From the NCBI RefSeq assembly GCF_037126465.1, contig NC_088202.1, positions 81,696,160 through 81,760,159 of the forward strand: 64,000 nucleotides of DNA, in the 5' to 3' direction. The stretch comes from Ornithodoros turicata (Eukaryota; Arthropoda; Arachnida; Ixodida; Argasidae). Shown in pieces: positions 45,559-56,285 of this stretch. The translations under genes were made by a program, and so were the position numbers. The first letter of the stretch is position 1. Every line of letters begins with the position of its first letter. The notes beneath the pieces were generated by a model. The model was not told where the DNA came from. It was given only the letters and a program-made list of their open reading frames with translations, and searched no databases.

Positions 45559-45733
45559 GTGGCCTATATGTTCCTGCCACAAACGACAACGATGATGTCC
45601 CTCGGCTGCCGCGCGCCACTGCGGCAGCCGGTCAGTTCTACCGGCACCGTCCTAGCGTGAGGCCACGAACATCTGCCCGCTGGGATATCATCGCCGGTCA
45701 GGACTCATGTAGGGGAATACCATCACCTCTACA
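45559..45733 (+). repeat. 3' LTR of TRIM-like element
   Basis: It starts near TGGTGGCCTATATGTTCCTG after a polypurine tract and ends ATACCATCACCTCTACA. It shares CAGCGTGAGGCCA and CCGGTCAGGACTCATGTAGG with the 5' copy. Confidence 0.6.
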
Positions 45734-45773
45734 CTATTAACAGTATTACGCCCAGCCTCTCAATCAAAATCAT

Positions 45774-45856
45774 GGTGACACGGCCCAGCGTCCAGTACAG
45801 TAAGCGTCCAGTCCAGTACAAGCAGTACAGCGTCCAGTCCAGCGTACAGTAAGGGA
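45774..45856. repeat. GCGTCCAGT/GTACAG short-unit repeats
   Basis: GCGTCCAGTCCAG and CAGTACAG variants repeat over about 80 bp between the LTR element and the LINE relic. Confidence 0.7.
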
Positions 45857-45984
45857 ATTAGTGTTTTCATCTACCCCTTCTGAAGTACCTAAAGAGTTGA
45901 AAATAGACGGAAATACTTACTTAGGACAGGCGCTTGGCGGAAAGGGTAAACAATCATTTGGTAAATATCGATGCATCTGACAAC

Positions 45985-47275
45985 CCTCTTCAGTCCTGCT
46001 TAGGCAAGACGTTCGATGACTACTTCAATATTCCGCAAAGCAACTCATTCTTTTTATGCCTAGCATCGCCGCTCGAGGTCGGAAAGGTATACTGTTGTCG
46101 TTAAATAATACAACTTCTGTTGGGGTGGATGCGGCTTGAGTGTTTTCCCAATTAAACATGCCTCTGCTGTATTATCCTACCCTCTCTGTCACTTAGCAAT
46201 TTTATATTCACCACTGCGGTTTTCTCTGATGAACTTAAAACGTCTAAAGTCATCATATTAAGCAAAGGTGGAAACAAAAATGATACAAGTAACTACAGAC
46301 CAATATCTGTTTTACCTGTGTTCTCTAAAGGAACTTTTAAATAACAGGTTATCTTGCTTTCTACACGAAAATAAATTAATAACTGATCCCCAATTTGGCT
46401 TTCAGGAAGGAAAATCTATAGAAATCGCATTGCTGGTAATAAAAGGTAAAAATCGAGAATATTGAGAACTGTCTTTATACAACTGGATTATTTCTAGATC
46501 TCACAAAAGCTTTTGACATTAGCCATGATATCCTGTTGGGCATGTTTGACCTTTACGAAATTCGCAGAATAGCCTATAACCTATTTTTCAGTTTCCTTGT
46601 ATCTAGATATCAGTACGTTTCAAACCACGGTCACGATTCCTCAAAGCAGTTGATAAAATATGGTGTTCCTCAAGGTTCGATCCTCGGTCATACCCTGTTC
46701 CTTATCTACATCAATGACATCATTGCAGTTCCTGGTGCAAACGATACCCTGCTCTATGCAGGTGACACCAGCGTGATTTCCGTCAATTCTTTGTGACACT
46801 TAAATATCGTAGTAAATAAATATCTGCATGGCTAGATAAAAATAGACTGAAGTTGAACGTGAAGAAAACAAAATATATAGTGTTCGCAGCAAAAATAAGC
46901 CGATTACTGACGACACTCTGAATTTATGCATTGGCCAGAATGAAATTACACCCATTAGTAGCACACATTAAGTTTCTAGGTATTTGGTTCCAAGAGAATC
47001 TATTGTGGAATATGTATATTAACCATGCCACATCAGAAATCGCCAGGAAAATAGGAGTATTGTACAGTATCAGGGATATTGTACCGGCCACTAAGTTGCC
47101 CCACCATGTATTATTGCGTGTTAGTGTGGTGCCTGACCAGTTCCGCTAATTACAACATAATTTATGGTATACAAAAACGAGTACTGAGCTTCATCGCGAA
47201 CACTTCAGACGTTACACCGGCCACTTTCCAGCAATTAGCTATCTTGCCAATACAACAGTTATTCACATAAGCTCG
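45985..47275 (+). pseudogene. LINE reverse transcriptase relic (jockey/CR1-like)
   Basis: A non-LTR reverse transcriptase broken by several frameshifts. In order: FDDYFNIPQSNSFFL and LNNTTSVGVD (linker before RT), DELKTSKVIILSKGG, SNYRPISVLPVFSK (RT motif), ITDPQFGFQEGKS, LDLTKAFDISHDILL, GVPQGSILGHTLFLIYINDI, and TLLYAGDTSV in place of the catalytic FADD/YADD. Next come IKFLGIWFQENLLWN, ARKIGVLY and IQKRVLSFIANTS. Because one catalytic Asp is replaced by Gly and the frame is broken, it cannot be active. The endonuclease domain is missing upstream and the 3' end is cut by the repeat at 47.29 kb. Confidence 0.85.
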
Positions 47276-47286
47276 ACGTACATACA

Positions 47287-47720
47287 TACAGGGTGTCCCA
47301 GAAACGTGTCATTGAATTATAATTAAAAAATACTACGCCACCTAGAATCATTCGGTCAAAGACATTTGTTCTTACTTGGTTTCTGCCACCTCATGATGTG
47401 AATGTCAAGTTACGTAAGTTTTGGTATGGAAATACTCGTATTTGCGAACTGAACTCGGGAATTTACCAAGTAAAGGTCACGTTTTTACTCCACCAATATG
47501 AAGAGCGTGCCGAATTTACTCAAATTCCTGATAGTTGACAGGGATATTGAGGAGCTATCCCATCGGAAAAAATAGCCGAACATCATGCTTTCCGGAGTAC
47601 ACCGAGCATAGCGCGTGACGATTTTTTGAGCGCAATCCGTTGTCAGTCCGACGAAAGGAGGTTGCAAACCCAGCCCACAGGGTGATAGTAGAAAAAAGTT
47701 AGTTCCTGAAATTGGGAGAG
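47287..47720. mobile_element. interspersed repeat with ACAGGGTGTCCCAGAAACGT end
   Basis: The ACAGGGTGTCCCAGAAACGT end, then AATTATAATTAAAAAATAC, is a common arthropod/tick MITE or mariner-type end (family knowledge). It directly abuts the LINE relic. The ACAGGGTGT start is shared in style with the foldback elements at 11.06 and 30.22 kb. The right limit is uncertain; an ACAGGGTG near 47677 could mark or mimic the other end. Confidence 0.45.
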
Positions 47721-50700
47721 GGAAAGGCATAATCTCAGCGAAGCCGGATGCGATGAGCCATGTCTGTGCTATCTGTTTGTTATCTCATGTGTGGGCTGTG
47801 TTTGCCCGTCGATCCACAAAGAAAGACGATTTTTTTCTTGGTGGATCGGTATCCAAAGGCTTGAGCCTGAACGTTCCCATCGATTTGGGGACGTGGTCAT
47901 CGAGTCGGATCTCTGATGGACTCGCAACATTAGGCATCTTAAAGGACAAGACGCTGCGATGGATTTCTGCTATTCAACATCTTTTTGAACCCGGATGGGC
48001 TGTGATTACCGCTCCCTTCCTGCAGTTCAGAAAGCCTCAGAGCGGGAGACTGTGCTCTACGGTCCTTCCATTCTCCCACGGAACTGCCACCTGTATTGAA
48101 TACCCTTCGGAGCCCTTATACTCTAACCTTCCCTGTTAAAGTTCTAAATATGGTGGAGCACGACAGGCTCTTGCGGAAGCAATACTTCCAGTTGATGTGT
48201 TACGCGAAAGAGGGTCAGCTCGGTACTACTTCCGCCTGCGTGCACACGGGAAAATTCGATGCCGCCCGAAAATGACCATTACCGAGTGGAGTAGGCGACA
48301 TGCCCTTTACTGTAACTGTCTGTTAGGGAGTTTTAGTGAATCGTTTTCAGTGAAACGGTTCGCGAACAGTTCTGTCGCTGTCCAACCAGAGGATTACATC
48401 CCCAATCACTCCCTCTTCTCATGGACCCCCCGCGATACCGTTTAAGTGAAAACGGTCCATCACTAGAACTACCTAATGGTTTTGTAACGAAGGACAGAAC
48501 ACCGCTGGAGGCACCGTGGTCTCCGCCCATTTTGATCAGTCCTCCGATTCTTCTGGAACTAAATGACCCTTTTATGCTCTGCTAAAAGAGAAATTCCCTA
48601 CATCTGAAGCGCAGATATACACATATATACGTCAGATGATGATGAGGCTCTTCAGCAAACGGCACGACTGCATCGGAATTTGTAATATCATTCGAATCTG
48701 TAGGGCAAGCACGACGCCTTTCGCACGAAACGTCATCCACAGTGCACAGATTGTGCAGATTTCTTGCGATGTCGGTGTAACACGCAAATAAGAAACCATG
48801 CATGTTGAATGCGTGTGACCCAAGATGTCATACGGAAGGACAACGGTCGCAGAATTCGTATAGCAACATCTAGGTTAACGTATGACGTTAAGCTGCAGTG
48901 ACGTTAAGTTGCGTTAAGGTGCAGTGCAGTGCGGGAACGCTTTCCGAAACACCATATGCTGGGGATACCCTACTCGTGCTGTTCCGATAACAAAAGAAGA
49001 AAAAAGAAAGAAGAAGAATAAGAACAGTGGTAAGGGGGGGAGGGGGGGGTGCTACAGCTTAGGAATTACCGCACCCTTAAAAACAAAGTTTGGAAAGGAA
49101 TTTGGCAGGACGCACGGCGCATGGAGAAATGGCGTCATTCGTTCATAATAGCATGACTGTATATGCTATTCTCCTCTTTCTCTCGTGCATAGTTGTTCTC
49201 AGCTCACGTGTCTGGATACCGTTAAACGACTCGACGTCTGCGCTGCTAGCTATTGAGAACCATGGACATATGTGTATCGTCCGCTCCCGTGGTGATGGAT
49301 GCGCAGCAGCTCTCTTCTCGCAGACGGACGACAATGACATCACTGTGAGGTGACCGTTGTCCCACTTTTAATCGCTTAAAGGAGTTCAGAAAGCCATTCA
49401 AAGATTTTCTGTTCTGAACGCGTTGTGAAAGTAGGTAACTTAACTCGATGATTAACGCACAAATTTTCTTTGTACGCGATATTTTTCATAGAAAAAATGA
49501 CACTCGAACATCGCTGCGCGCGATCCCGCTCGACTCGCTCCGCAGGGCTATACGAGGAGGAGGAGGAAAAAACGTCATCAGTGATGTCATTAGAGTTCAA
49601 AGCGGCTACCGCGCTTCTATCGGGGTCAGCGCTTCCTCCCCTTTTTTTTATTATTTTTCATTGCTTTTTCCCTTCACAGTGGTGAATAATGGAGTACTTG
49701 AAAGTGCCCGTGAAATATCAGCACTTGTCCCCACTTTAGGAGTGGGAATTTCGGACTCTGCAAAGATGCAGAATGACGAACTGTACGCACATAGTCCTAC
49801 CTGTATTTAAAGAAACTGACTGAAATGTATAAAAGTTTTCTAGTATGTATCCTTGCAGGCACGTCGCAGGCGACATAGGTACCACGTTTTGTCGCGTGGC
49901 GCGCTGACCAGCAGTGCGCAGGATCAGCACGGCATCGCTCCAGCTCTCAGTCTCGGTTTGAATTTTCCAACTCCGGAGGCTTCAGCAAGTGACAGGTTGG
50001 GTTCGTAGTCGTCCAATCGAAAGCGTAGAAGAGTAGACGAAAGTGATGACGTTTATTGTCATCTGACCGTGTATATATCTGAGCGTGTCAGCGGGGGCGC
50101 TACATACACGACGTGAAGCAGCACTGGGAACCGCACGTGCCGTGAACAGAAGAAGGCGAGAAATCCCGGTGGTGAGACAATGCGAAGCGGAGGCTATGGA
50201 GCGAAGGTGAGAAGACCCCGCAGCGAGAGAACGCGGTATCGAGGATAACGGGTCTTGGAGCGTGTACGTGAAGTTTGTACGCAACGAGTGGACAACTCGT
50301 TGCAACTCGTTCACTCCCTGGTGAATGAGTGGGAAACTGGTGACAATTGTGAAAACTGTTGTCCATGTGATTTTGTGAATACCGCTGCCAAAATATCAAA
50401 ACATTGTGCTCCACTGCGCAACGTGGAAACAGCTATCGCTGTCACTTCTTCCTACATTGTGGGCGAGAAGGCGTGTTCTTTTTCTTTTTTACTGAGCAGA
50501 ATCTATGCATTTTTGTTACACGTGTTGCCATAACTACGCTCAAAGTTCTGTCCGCTAACATCCTTCCCCGCAATATCATTTTAAAAATCGCGAGCATGGA
50601 ACAAATAGCTTCGCAATTTGAGCACCTTTGACGGATGAAAACTAGACACTGGACAAATGCACATTGTTCGGACCACATCGCCTCGCCCTGTGCCATGGAC

Positions 50701-51035
50701 CTCTCCCCAGTTGTAGCAGTCCGCCCTTTCAACCCTATCCTTCGTATAGTAAGGTTCACTTGCTCCTCGTGAACTTGGACACCGCATAAATCGGGAACTG
50801 TTCAGTACTTTTTAGTAGGACTTTGGGAAATGCCTTCCGATAGCGCAGGGTATCCATGATAACTTTTGGGAACCGAACTGCCGAGGACCATTTTATCATT
50901 TCGCGTGGAATGACCCAATTATGTTTTCACCAAATTACCGTTAGCATTGGGGCAAGGTACCACCTGTCGCGTTGAAACACCCCACTCATCACCATAAAAA
51001 TAAAGTGTGGGTGTTGTAACGCCGGAAAATGCACC
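47721..51035. other. no gene recognised
   Basis: A 128-codon open stretch at 47753-48139 and one at 49448-49810 lack domains. There is a G-run (about GGGGGGGAGGGGGGGG) near 49034-49050. A partial inverted repeat around 48330-48460 contains GAAACGG/CCGTTT words. No splice-supported coding is evident. Confidence 0.45.
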
Positions 51036-51043
51036 GCTGCCGC

Positions 51044-51239
51044 CAGGGGCGGATCCAGACCCTTGGCTTGGGGGAGGGGGGGTTCTTTGTTGAAGCGCGT
51101 AGTGGGAGAGGGGAGTGGTGGGATCCCATGTATAAACTATAACGTTCTGGTGACGAATGCCCCAGATCGCTTTTAGTATAGATCACCAACCCGCCCGGAT
51201 TTTCAACATTATTCCCCACCCCCCGTGGATCCGCCACTG
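51044..51239. mobile_element. 196-bp hAT MITE with perfect 8-bp duplication
   Basis: The ends CAGGGGCGGATCCAGA and CAGTGGCGGATCCACG (minus strand) are inverted repeats fitting the hAT rule YARNG. GCTGCCGC is duplicated exactly at 51036-51043 and 51240-51247. The interior includes a G-rich tract near 51070 and no coding sequence. Confidence 0.88.
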
Positions 51240-51249
51240 GCTGCCGCTT

Positions 51250-53690
51250 CCGCTTTCGCTGGTCGCATTCTCGCGGTGTAACGCAATGTAGAACCGCGTG
51301 GCGGAAACTGCTCCGAACATGTGGTTTTGTTCTATTTTGGTTGGTGCAGTTCGGTCCCTGTGCTATACCGTTCGTTTTAATTTCAGCCCAATTGACAATT
51401 TCACGTGCCCTGTATTTAACAACGGCACAACGGACGAATCACGTTTCTATTGCATCATCACCAAGGTAACGGAATATTTCATTCCGCGAGAAGACATTTT
51501 TACTCATTAGTGCACCTTTAACAATTATGTTTTGAACTTTTACCTTTCGGCATAGTTCCCTGTGTCATTTTTGACTCTGGAGTACTTATCGAGTACTTAT
51601 TATTACTAGACGAGGTCAAGGTGTATGTCGCCTTCTGTGGTATATAATACACGGATGTCCCTGAACTTCCTAATACATGTATTAATAGAACACTATTTAT
51701 GAATAGTTAATACAAACGTATTACATAGCATTCCACATCACTGCCAATTACTTACGACGTGACTTCATGAGGTGTGCCTCGTTGCAAGGCAATATTAATG
51801 CAGACGCAATTCACATTCCACAAAGAAGTATCAGTTCCTAAGATAGATTACTTTTTCATTTTTATCGGCACAAAGTAACCAACAAATCAAGACCGCGGCG
51901 AATAACTTTTTTTCCTCTTGTCTGATGCAATGAAATATTCATCTTCTTTCTCCGAATTCTCAAATTCTTTGTTCTTCTGGAAACAAGAGAAGGGGTAAAA
52001 ATACAAGAAGGAACGATCACAAAAAGCAACATTTAAAAACGCAACGCTAAAGCGACTTTCAACGAGCAAACGACGTGTCTGCCGTTATCTCTAAGGCAGC
52101 CATTTTTGTACTTTTGCTTCAAATGTGACAGGAGCAAATTCGATTCTGTGCCCTTAGTCGCCCTTGTTGAGGCTTCTGTTCCGCTTGTTCTTTGGCGGAT
52201 GCCTTTTATCATGTTCGTGCGCTTTATCAATTCTTTCTTTCTGCCCGGTCTTATCTGGCTAGTTTTTTTATAAAAGGAAAAGTAGCCAAAATAAATGTGT
52301 TTATAGTACAGAAAGTATAATGTGGATGGTCATTCGAACGAATGAGTTTACTATTTTAGCACTGTGTGTTCGGCTGACGAAGTGCAGGTGACAGCAACAT
52401 TAATGCCAAGAACATTTTGAGAGCGAATAGACGGCTGGCATAGCGTGTCGCGCCATGAGATGGGCACATAAGACGGCCTCCGAGAATCATGGGAAATATG
52501 TCCCTCTTGCACGTGGCGTTCTGACATTATGAGGCCTTTCGCCTGAATTTGTAGAGTAGTATTTAATAAAATTTCGCTTTCAAACATCTGCTTCACTGTG
52601 GTACTGGTGGTGGCGCTGTGATTAGTACCAAGGTGCTTCTCGATCTGATGTGATAGCATGATCTTAATTGGTATATCATAAGGGGGATGAAGGGCGGTTT
52701 AATACAAAGGGACTGTCACTCGTACTGCACTCGCTTTATGACATGAATTGGTCAGCCAATCAGACGCCAGATTTGCCAACGTTACTCAAGATCGCGGGAT
52801 GCATGAGAACGTAACTGCTATATTTAGCGACTTCACGTGGTCTCTTAGGGTTTTCGGAACTCATCTATTGGAGAACAGGGCGCTGCTGGCTAACCAGTTT
52901 TGGTGCGCTCATTGTGAGTGAAGGATCGTCGAACATGTTACGGCAACTAGCCCATCGTTCAATTGTCTTGGAGTGAAGGATGCTGCGTGTTCACTGTATT
53001 GACTGAATGGCTACCGTTTGGAAAACACCACGAACTTCCCTTGTCCTTGAATCCTGTCGCACTATCCCATGTGAGACCGTGCAAGATTTCTAGTTGTGAT
53101 TCACCATCAGGTCAAAATGTCGACTGTTCTAGAATTGAATTTGTGAATGTGACCAACGTGAAAGACTGGGTAGCCGCACTCCATAGCCGAAGGGTAACGA
53201 CACAAAACGAAACTGAAATGCACCGATGCTGCTCACGTGGGGACAATCCACCTTCAAATCGGTCTTGGGGGCGTCGTCCAAATAAAGGACCGAAGGTGTG
53301 CACTGTGCACCAATATTTTGCAAGCAAAGCGAACAACACAAGGAACCACCACAACTGGCAACCCTTATAACCTATGAGCGTACATTGCACATTAGGAGAA
53401 CATGACCAAGAAACTCTACTAGCCAACATAGCATCACGTGCCAATCTTCCATCCCCACTCACTTAATGGGAGCATAAACCAACTGCAAGTGTGGTGCTGC
53501 CGTCAGTATCACTTGGTAGGGTATTGGTGGCTTTGATGATGTCGTTAGGATCATACCCATTTGCCTGTCGATATGTCGGCATGCTGGGACCGTGCGTAAG
53601 GTGCGGGACGAATCGAAAGGAATCGCTTTCTCTTTCGGAATCTGATGTCTTCGCGGATCTGTGAGCCCTTCAGGCGCGAATATCTATGCA
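51250..53690. other. no gene; one unexplained open stretch
   Basis: 52963-53370 (plus) is open for 135 codons with scattered Cys and a basic GRRPNKGPKV segment, but the minus strand is open over much of the same interval and I recognise no family. 52351-52659 (minus) is also open without a domain. Confidence 0.4.
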
Positions 53691-53749
53691 ACTCTACCAG
53701 GGTGCGTTCTCATTGGCCTGTATGGCTACTACGCTTTCGTAGAATTTCA

Positions 53750-54070
53750 GAGGGGCACACTGATTAGCCTTCACGTACAGCTGTCTTCAAAGCTTCAGAC
53801 TTCCACCATCACCCCTATGCCGCCAATGCTGTACTAATATACAAACAATAAACCACATCCTGCTTGAATCTATACCACTTATAATGAAGCACGCAGACAT
53901 CTGCTCAGCCCTGACCACAGCATCTCCAGCTCTACCTCTGAAATCGACTTCGGTGGCGATTTGCCTGCAAAGCGACGACGCCGGACTGCTGCTTTAGTCG
54001 CCTTCCTGAAGGAAAGCAGGCTCATATCACGTCTGTACTGTAGTGTAGTGCAGTTTATAGCTCTTTTTCT
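53750..54070 (+). pseudogene. LINE C-terminal fragment, second family
   Basis: Across a frameshift the translation gives CRQCCTNIQTINHILLES, then YNEARRHLLS and RRTAALVAFLKESRLISRLY. The C..C...I.HIL.E...YNEAR block and terminal AFLKESxLI are typical of the zinc-knuckle and C-terminus of I/jockey/R1-type LINEs. It is 5' truncated and not the same family as the tail at 33.5 kb. Confidence 0.55.
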
Positions 54071-54090
54071 CTCTTTTTTTTAGCATTTTA

Positions 54091-54165
54091 GTCGTGACGC
54101 TGCCCGCTTTCAGCGTAGCCAACCACGGCGAGCAGTTCATCATCGTCACCACCACCACCACAGAC
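54091..54165 (+). repeat. LINE 3' end shared with SINE tail
   Basis: GTCGTGACGCTGCCC, then CGGCGAGCAGTTCATCATC and (CAC)n, follow the LINE fragment. They correspond to the 3' end of the family-B SINEs (GTCGTGACGTTGCCCAC ... CGGTGAGCTCTTTCAGCAT then (CAC)n). Confidence 0.6.
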
Positions 54166-54794
54166 CAAATCCGACCTCCACTTTTACGATGTATTTGAGT
54201 TAACCAGAAACTATCCAAACATATTCTTCGCACGAGGGTGATCAAGAAGGAATATAAACAGCGTTCCGTTTTGCCTTCCTGTGTCATTCAGGCTCTTAAT
54301 GTCAAAAACAAAAGAAAGGTGTTATCCAATAATATTGTTGCTGTAAGATAGATATTGGGACGGTTGAAACGATCCAGAAACGACTCCGAGGCGATTGAGA
54401 TGATACAACGCGTTCATTTTATAGTCAACTGAACACTTCAAATAAGACGTCGTGATGGCTTGCATGATGTAGCATTATGTAGTCGTTTTGCTGCATGCCA
54501 CTCGCAAGGGGCTTGGCATATTGCCATGACTTACTCAACCGCCGAGCTCCCGCGCTTCCGTCTACCCTTGTTTGAGCAGTTCCACCCTGTCTCTGCACGG
54601 TAATTCGTACCCAATAGGTTTGTTACGTACGCTACCATTTCACTTACTTGAAAGAGAACTGCTCTTGAGCCTTTCTCTGGGAGATCCCACGCTAAAAATT
54701 ATATTTATTTCGTATCGTAAGGAAGCCTCGTTCAATGTTCAGTGCACAAAATATAACTACCACAAAAAACATAACTCGTTTCCACGAATTTTGT
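54166..54794. other. no gene recognised
   Basis: Spacer sequence; nothing is supported. Confidence 0.4.
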
Positions 54795-55075
54795 GAAGAA
54801 ATCACAAAACCTTCATAGTTTCGGACTCCCATAACGTCACCGTGAACTCGGCTGTCCCTCTCCTAGCAACAGCATACCTCTCCAGTCCACGTTGGCAGAC
54901 TGCCGTCGGCGGTGTTGAGGAGACGGAAATAGGTTTTCGAGAAGCAATGTTGCCAGGCGGGTGGTAGATTGGGCACCCCATGACGTCATGTTTAATAAGC
55001 ATAGAAATAAATTTTATGATGGTTCTGCGTCACATTGAGAAAGAATATTTTAGGGGAATACAGCGTGATACAAGA
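54795..55075 (+). repeat. interspersed repeat R2, copy 2
   Basis: Its GAGGAGACGGAAATAGG, TTCGAGAAGCAATGTTGCC and GAATATTTTAGGGGAATACA blocks match 31.74-31.94 kb in order and orientation. Confidence 0.6.
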
Positions 55076-56027
55076 CTGCAATGAATTGCATTCCGTAGAA
55101 CTCTGAAGACAAGAGATTTAGTCGGTAGTGGACTTTAATGGGACTATCGCATTCGAAATCTTGTGTATGAGACCGATACAGTAATGTTTGGCACCGCTTC
55201 ACTGCACCGTTACTGGTTGTTGTGTCTTGTTTTTATCTATCCTTTTCCATACGGTGATGTCTTTGTTGCTTTTCTTTGTATTATTCTCCCCTGCTTTTTT
55301 AAGAACTTGCTCCAGGCATTGCAAGCGCGCTCTGTACTGTCATCTGAGTAGGAGGTGGCGTGTTGCTTCAATTATCCTCAATCGATTCAATGCGCCTTTT
55401 GGAAACCAGACTACTGCTTTCACTACAATAGAAAAGAAGTAGGGCAGAATATGAATCATTCTCCGCATGGCAATATCGCATTATCTATCTACGGTACCCT
55501 CTGGCGTGGCTGGTCTCCAGCGATGGTGAATATTTGAGGTTAATGCGCTGTAAAGGAGCGGTTGTGGTGGGGATAAAAAAAAGTTATCTCTTTGACCGCG
55601 TTGAGATGTGTCACCACTGTATTATGTTTTTACGCAATAAATACTGGCGTAGCAATTATATTGCGCACACGGCAGAAGTCTGATTCCCCCGCTTGCGCGA
55701 AGCTCTGCGCTTTTCTGAGGAGGCCACGTTACAAGCCAAGGTAACACGTGTCACGATGTGACGAAGGACCTGCGTCCACTGAGACCAGGGATCGCGGAGT
55801 GACGTCATCCTGAATGGGTCATCGACACGGCGGAGGGCGGCGCGTCGTCTGCTGCATACGTTTCTCCCAGTTTCACAGACGCTTCTCCCGATGACGTCAC
55901 ATGCAGTCCGCTACGGTCGATCTGTCTGGTGCTATCCACGAAATTTTTCTCATATCTGACAACGTGGGAAAAGTTCTTGAGCGTATCCGTCGAACGAGCT
56001 CCACGTTGTTTTGCGGCACTCTCGGAT
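55076..56027. other. no gene recognised; possible downstream frame of the THAP gene
   Basis: 55805-56137 (minus) is open and lies directly downstream of the THAP frame in a shifted frame (TSESESAAKQRGARS). It could be a continuation after a frameshift or splice, but shows no known domain. The rest has nothing supported. Confidence 0.35.
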
Positions 56028-56255
56028 TCAGAAGTCGGCGCCAACGGATTTGATGACGCTCGGTTGTGATTCATAATCTGTCTCATTGAAATGTAGACTG
56101 CATATTCGGAGTTCAGTACCAGGTTGAACATCCTCACGTTGAATCATGGCAAGCCACATACTTCTTCCTGGCTCATTTGCCGGAACCTGATACATGTGAA
56201 AGCCGCGCGTCTTTTTGGTTTTGTCATTTGCGCAGCCTCGAACTACACACGGCAT
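56028..56255 (-). CDS. THAP-domain protein, N-terminal part
   Basis: The frame starts MPCVVRGCAN, the standard THAP beginning with the first two zinc Cys (residues 3 and 8). It continues TRGFHMYQVP (THAP FHxFP region), MWLAMIQRED (the W helix) and RICSLHFNETDY, giving the CxxH zinc ligands, then PSVIKSVG. The C2CH zinc-coordinating DNA-binding domain therefore looks complete apart from the AVPT(I/L)F end. The frame stops at GADF-TGA; a +1 shift continues through 55.8 kb. An upstream ATG adds ten residues, but the family start MP-C favours the chosen one. It may be a host THAP gene or the head of a P-like transposase; no terminal repeats or other exons were found around it. Confidence 0.7.
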   Translation of the reverse strand: MPCVVRGCANDKTKKTRGFHMYQVPANEPGRSMWLAMIQREDVQPGTELRICSLHFNETDYESQPSVIKSVGADF

Positions 56256-56285
56256 CACTGCAAGCCTCCTCAATGAAACAAACAC

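Larger units (their letters stand above)
44732..45733 (+). mobile_element. TRIM-like non-autonomous LTR retrotransposon
   Basis: Two direct repeats of about 175-180 bp (44732-44913 and 45559-45733, roughly 80% alike) enclose about 645 bp. Three bases after the first repeat lies a primer-binding-like TGGTGACCCGAACG (44917-44930). Just before the second lies a polypurine tract AGGCAGGGGAG (45542-45552). There is no gag or pol. The internal region is C-rich and open in two plus frames (45220-45660 and 45240-45740) without retroviral motifs. The size and structure fit a terminal-repeat retrotransposon in miniature; the BEL/Pao or Gypsy source is unknown. No 5-bp target duplication is obvious, consistent with age. 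Confidence 0.65.

Noticed and set aside
45220..45740. Two long overlapping plus frames
   Set aside because: They lie in the C-rich interior and 3' LTR of the TRIM-like element, in two frames at once, with no gag or pol motif.
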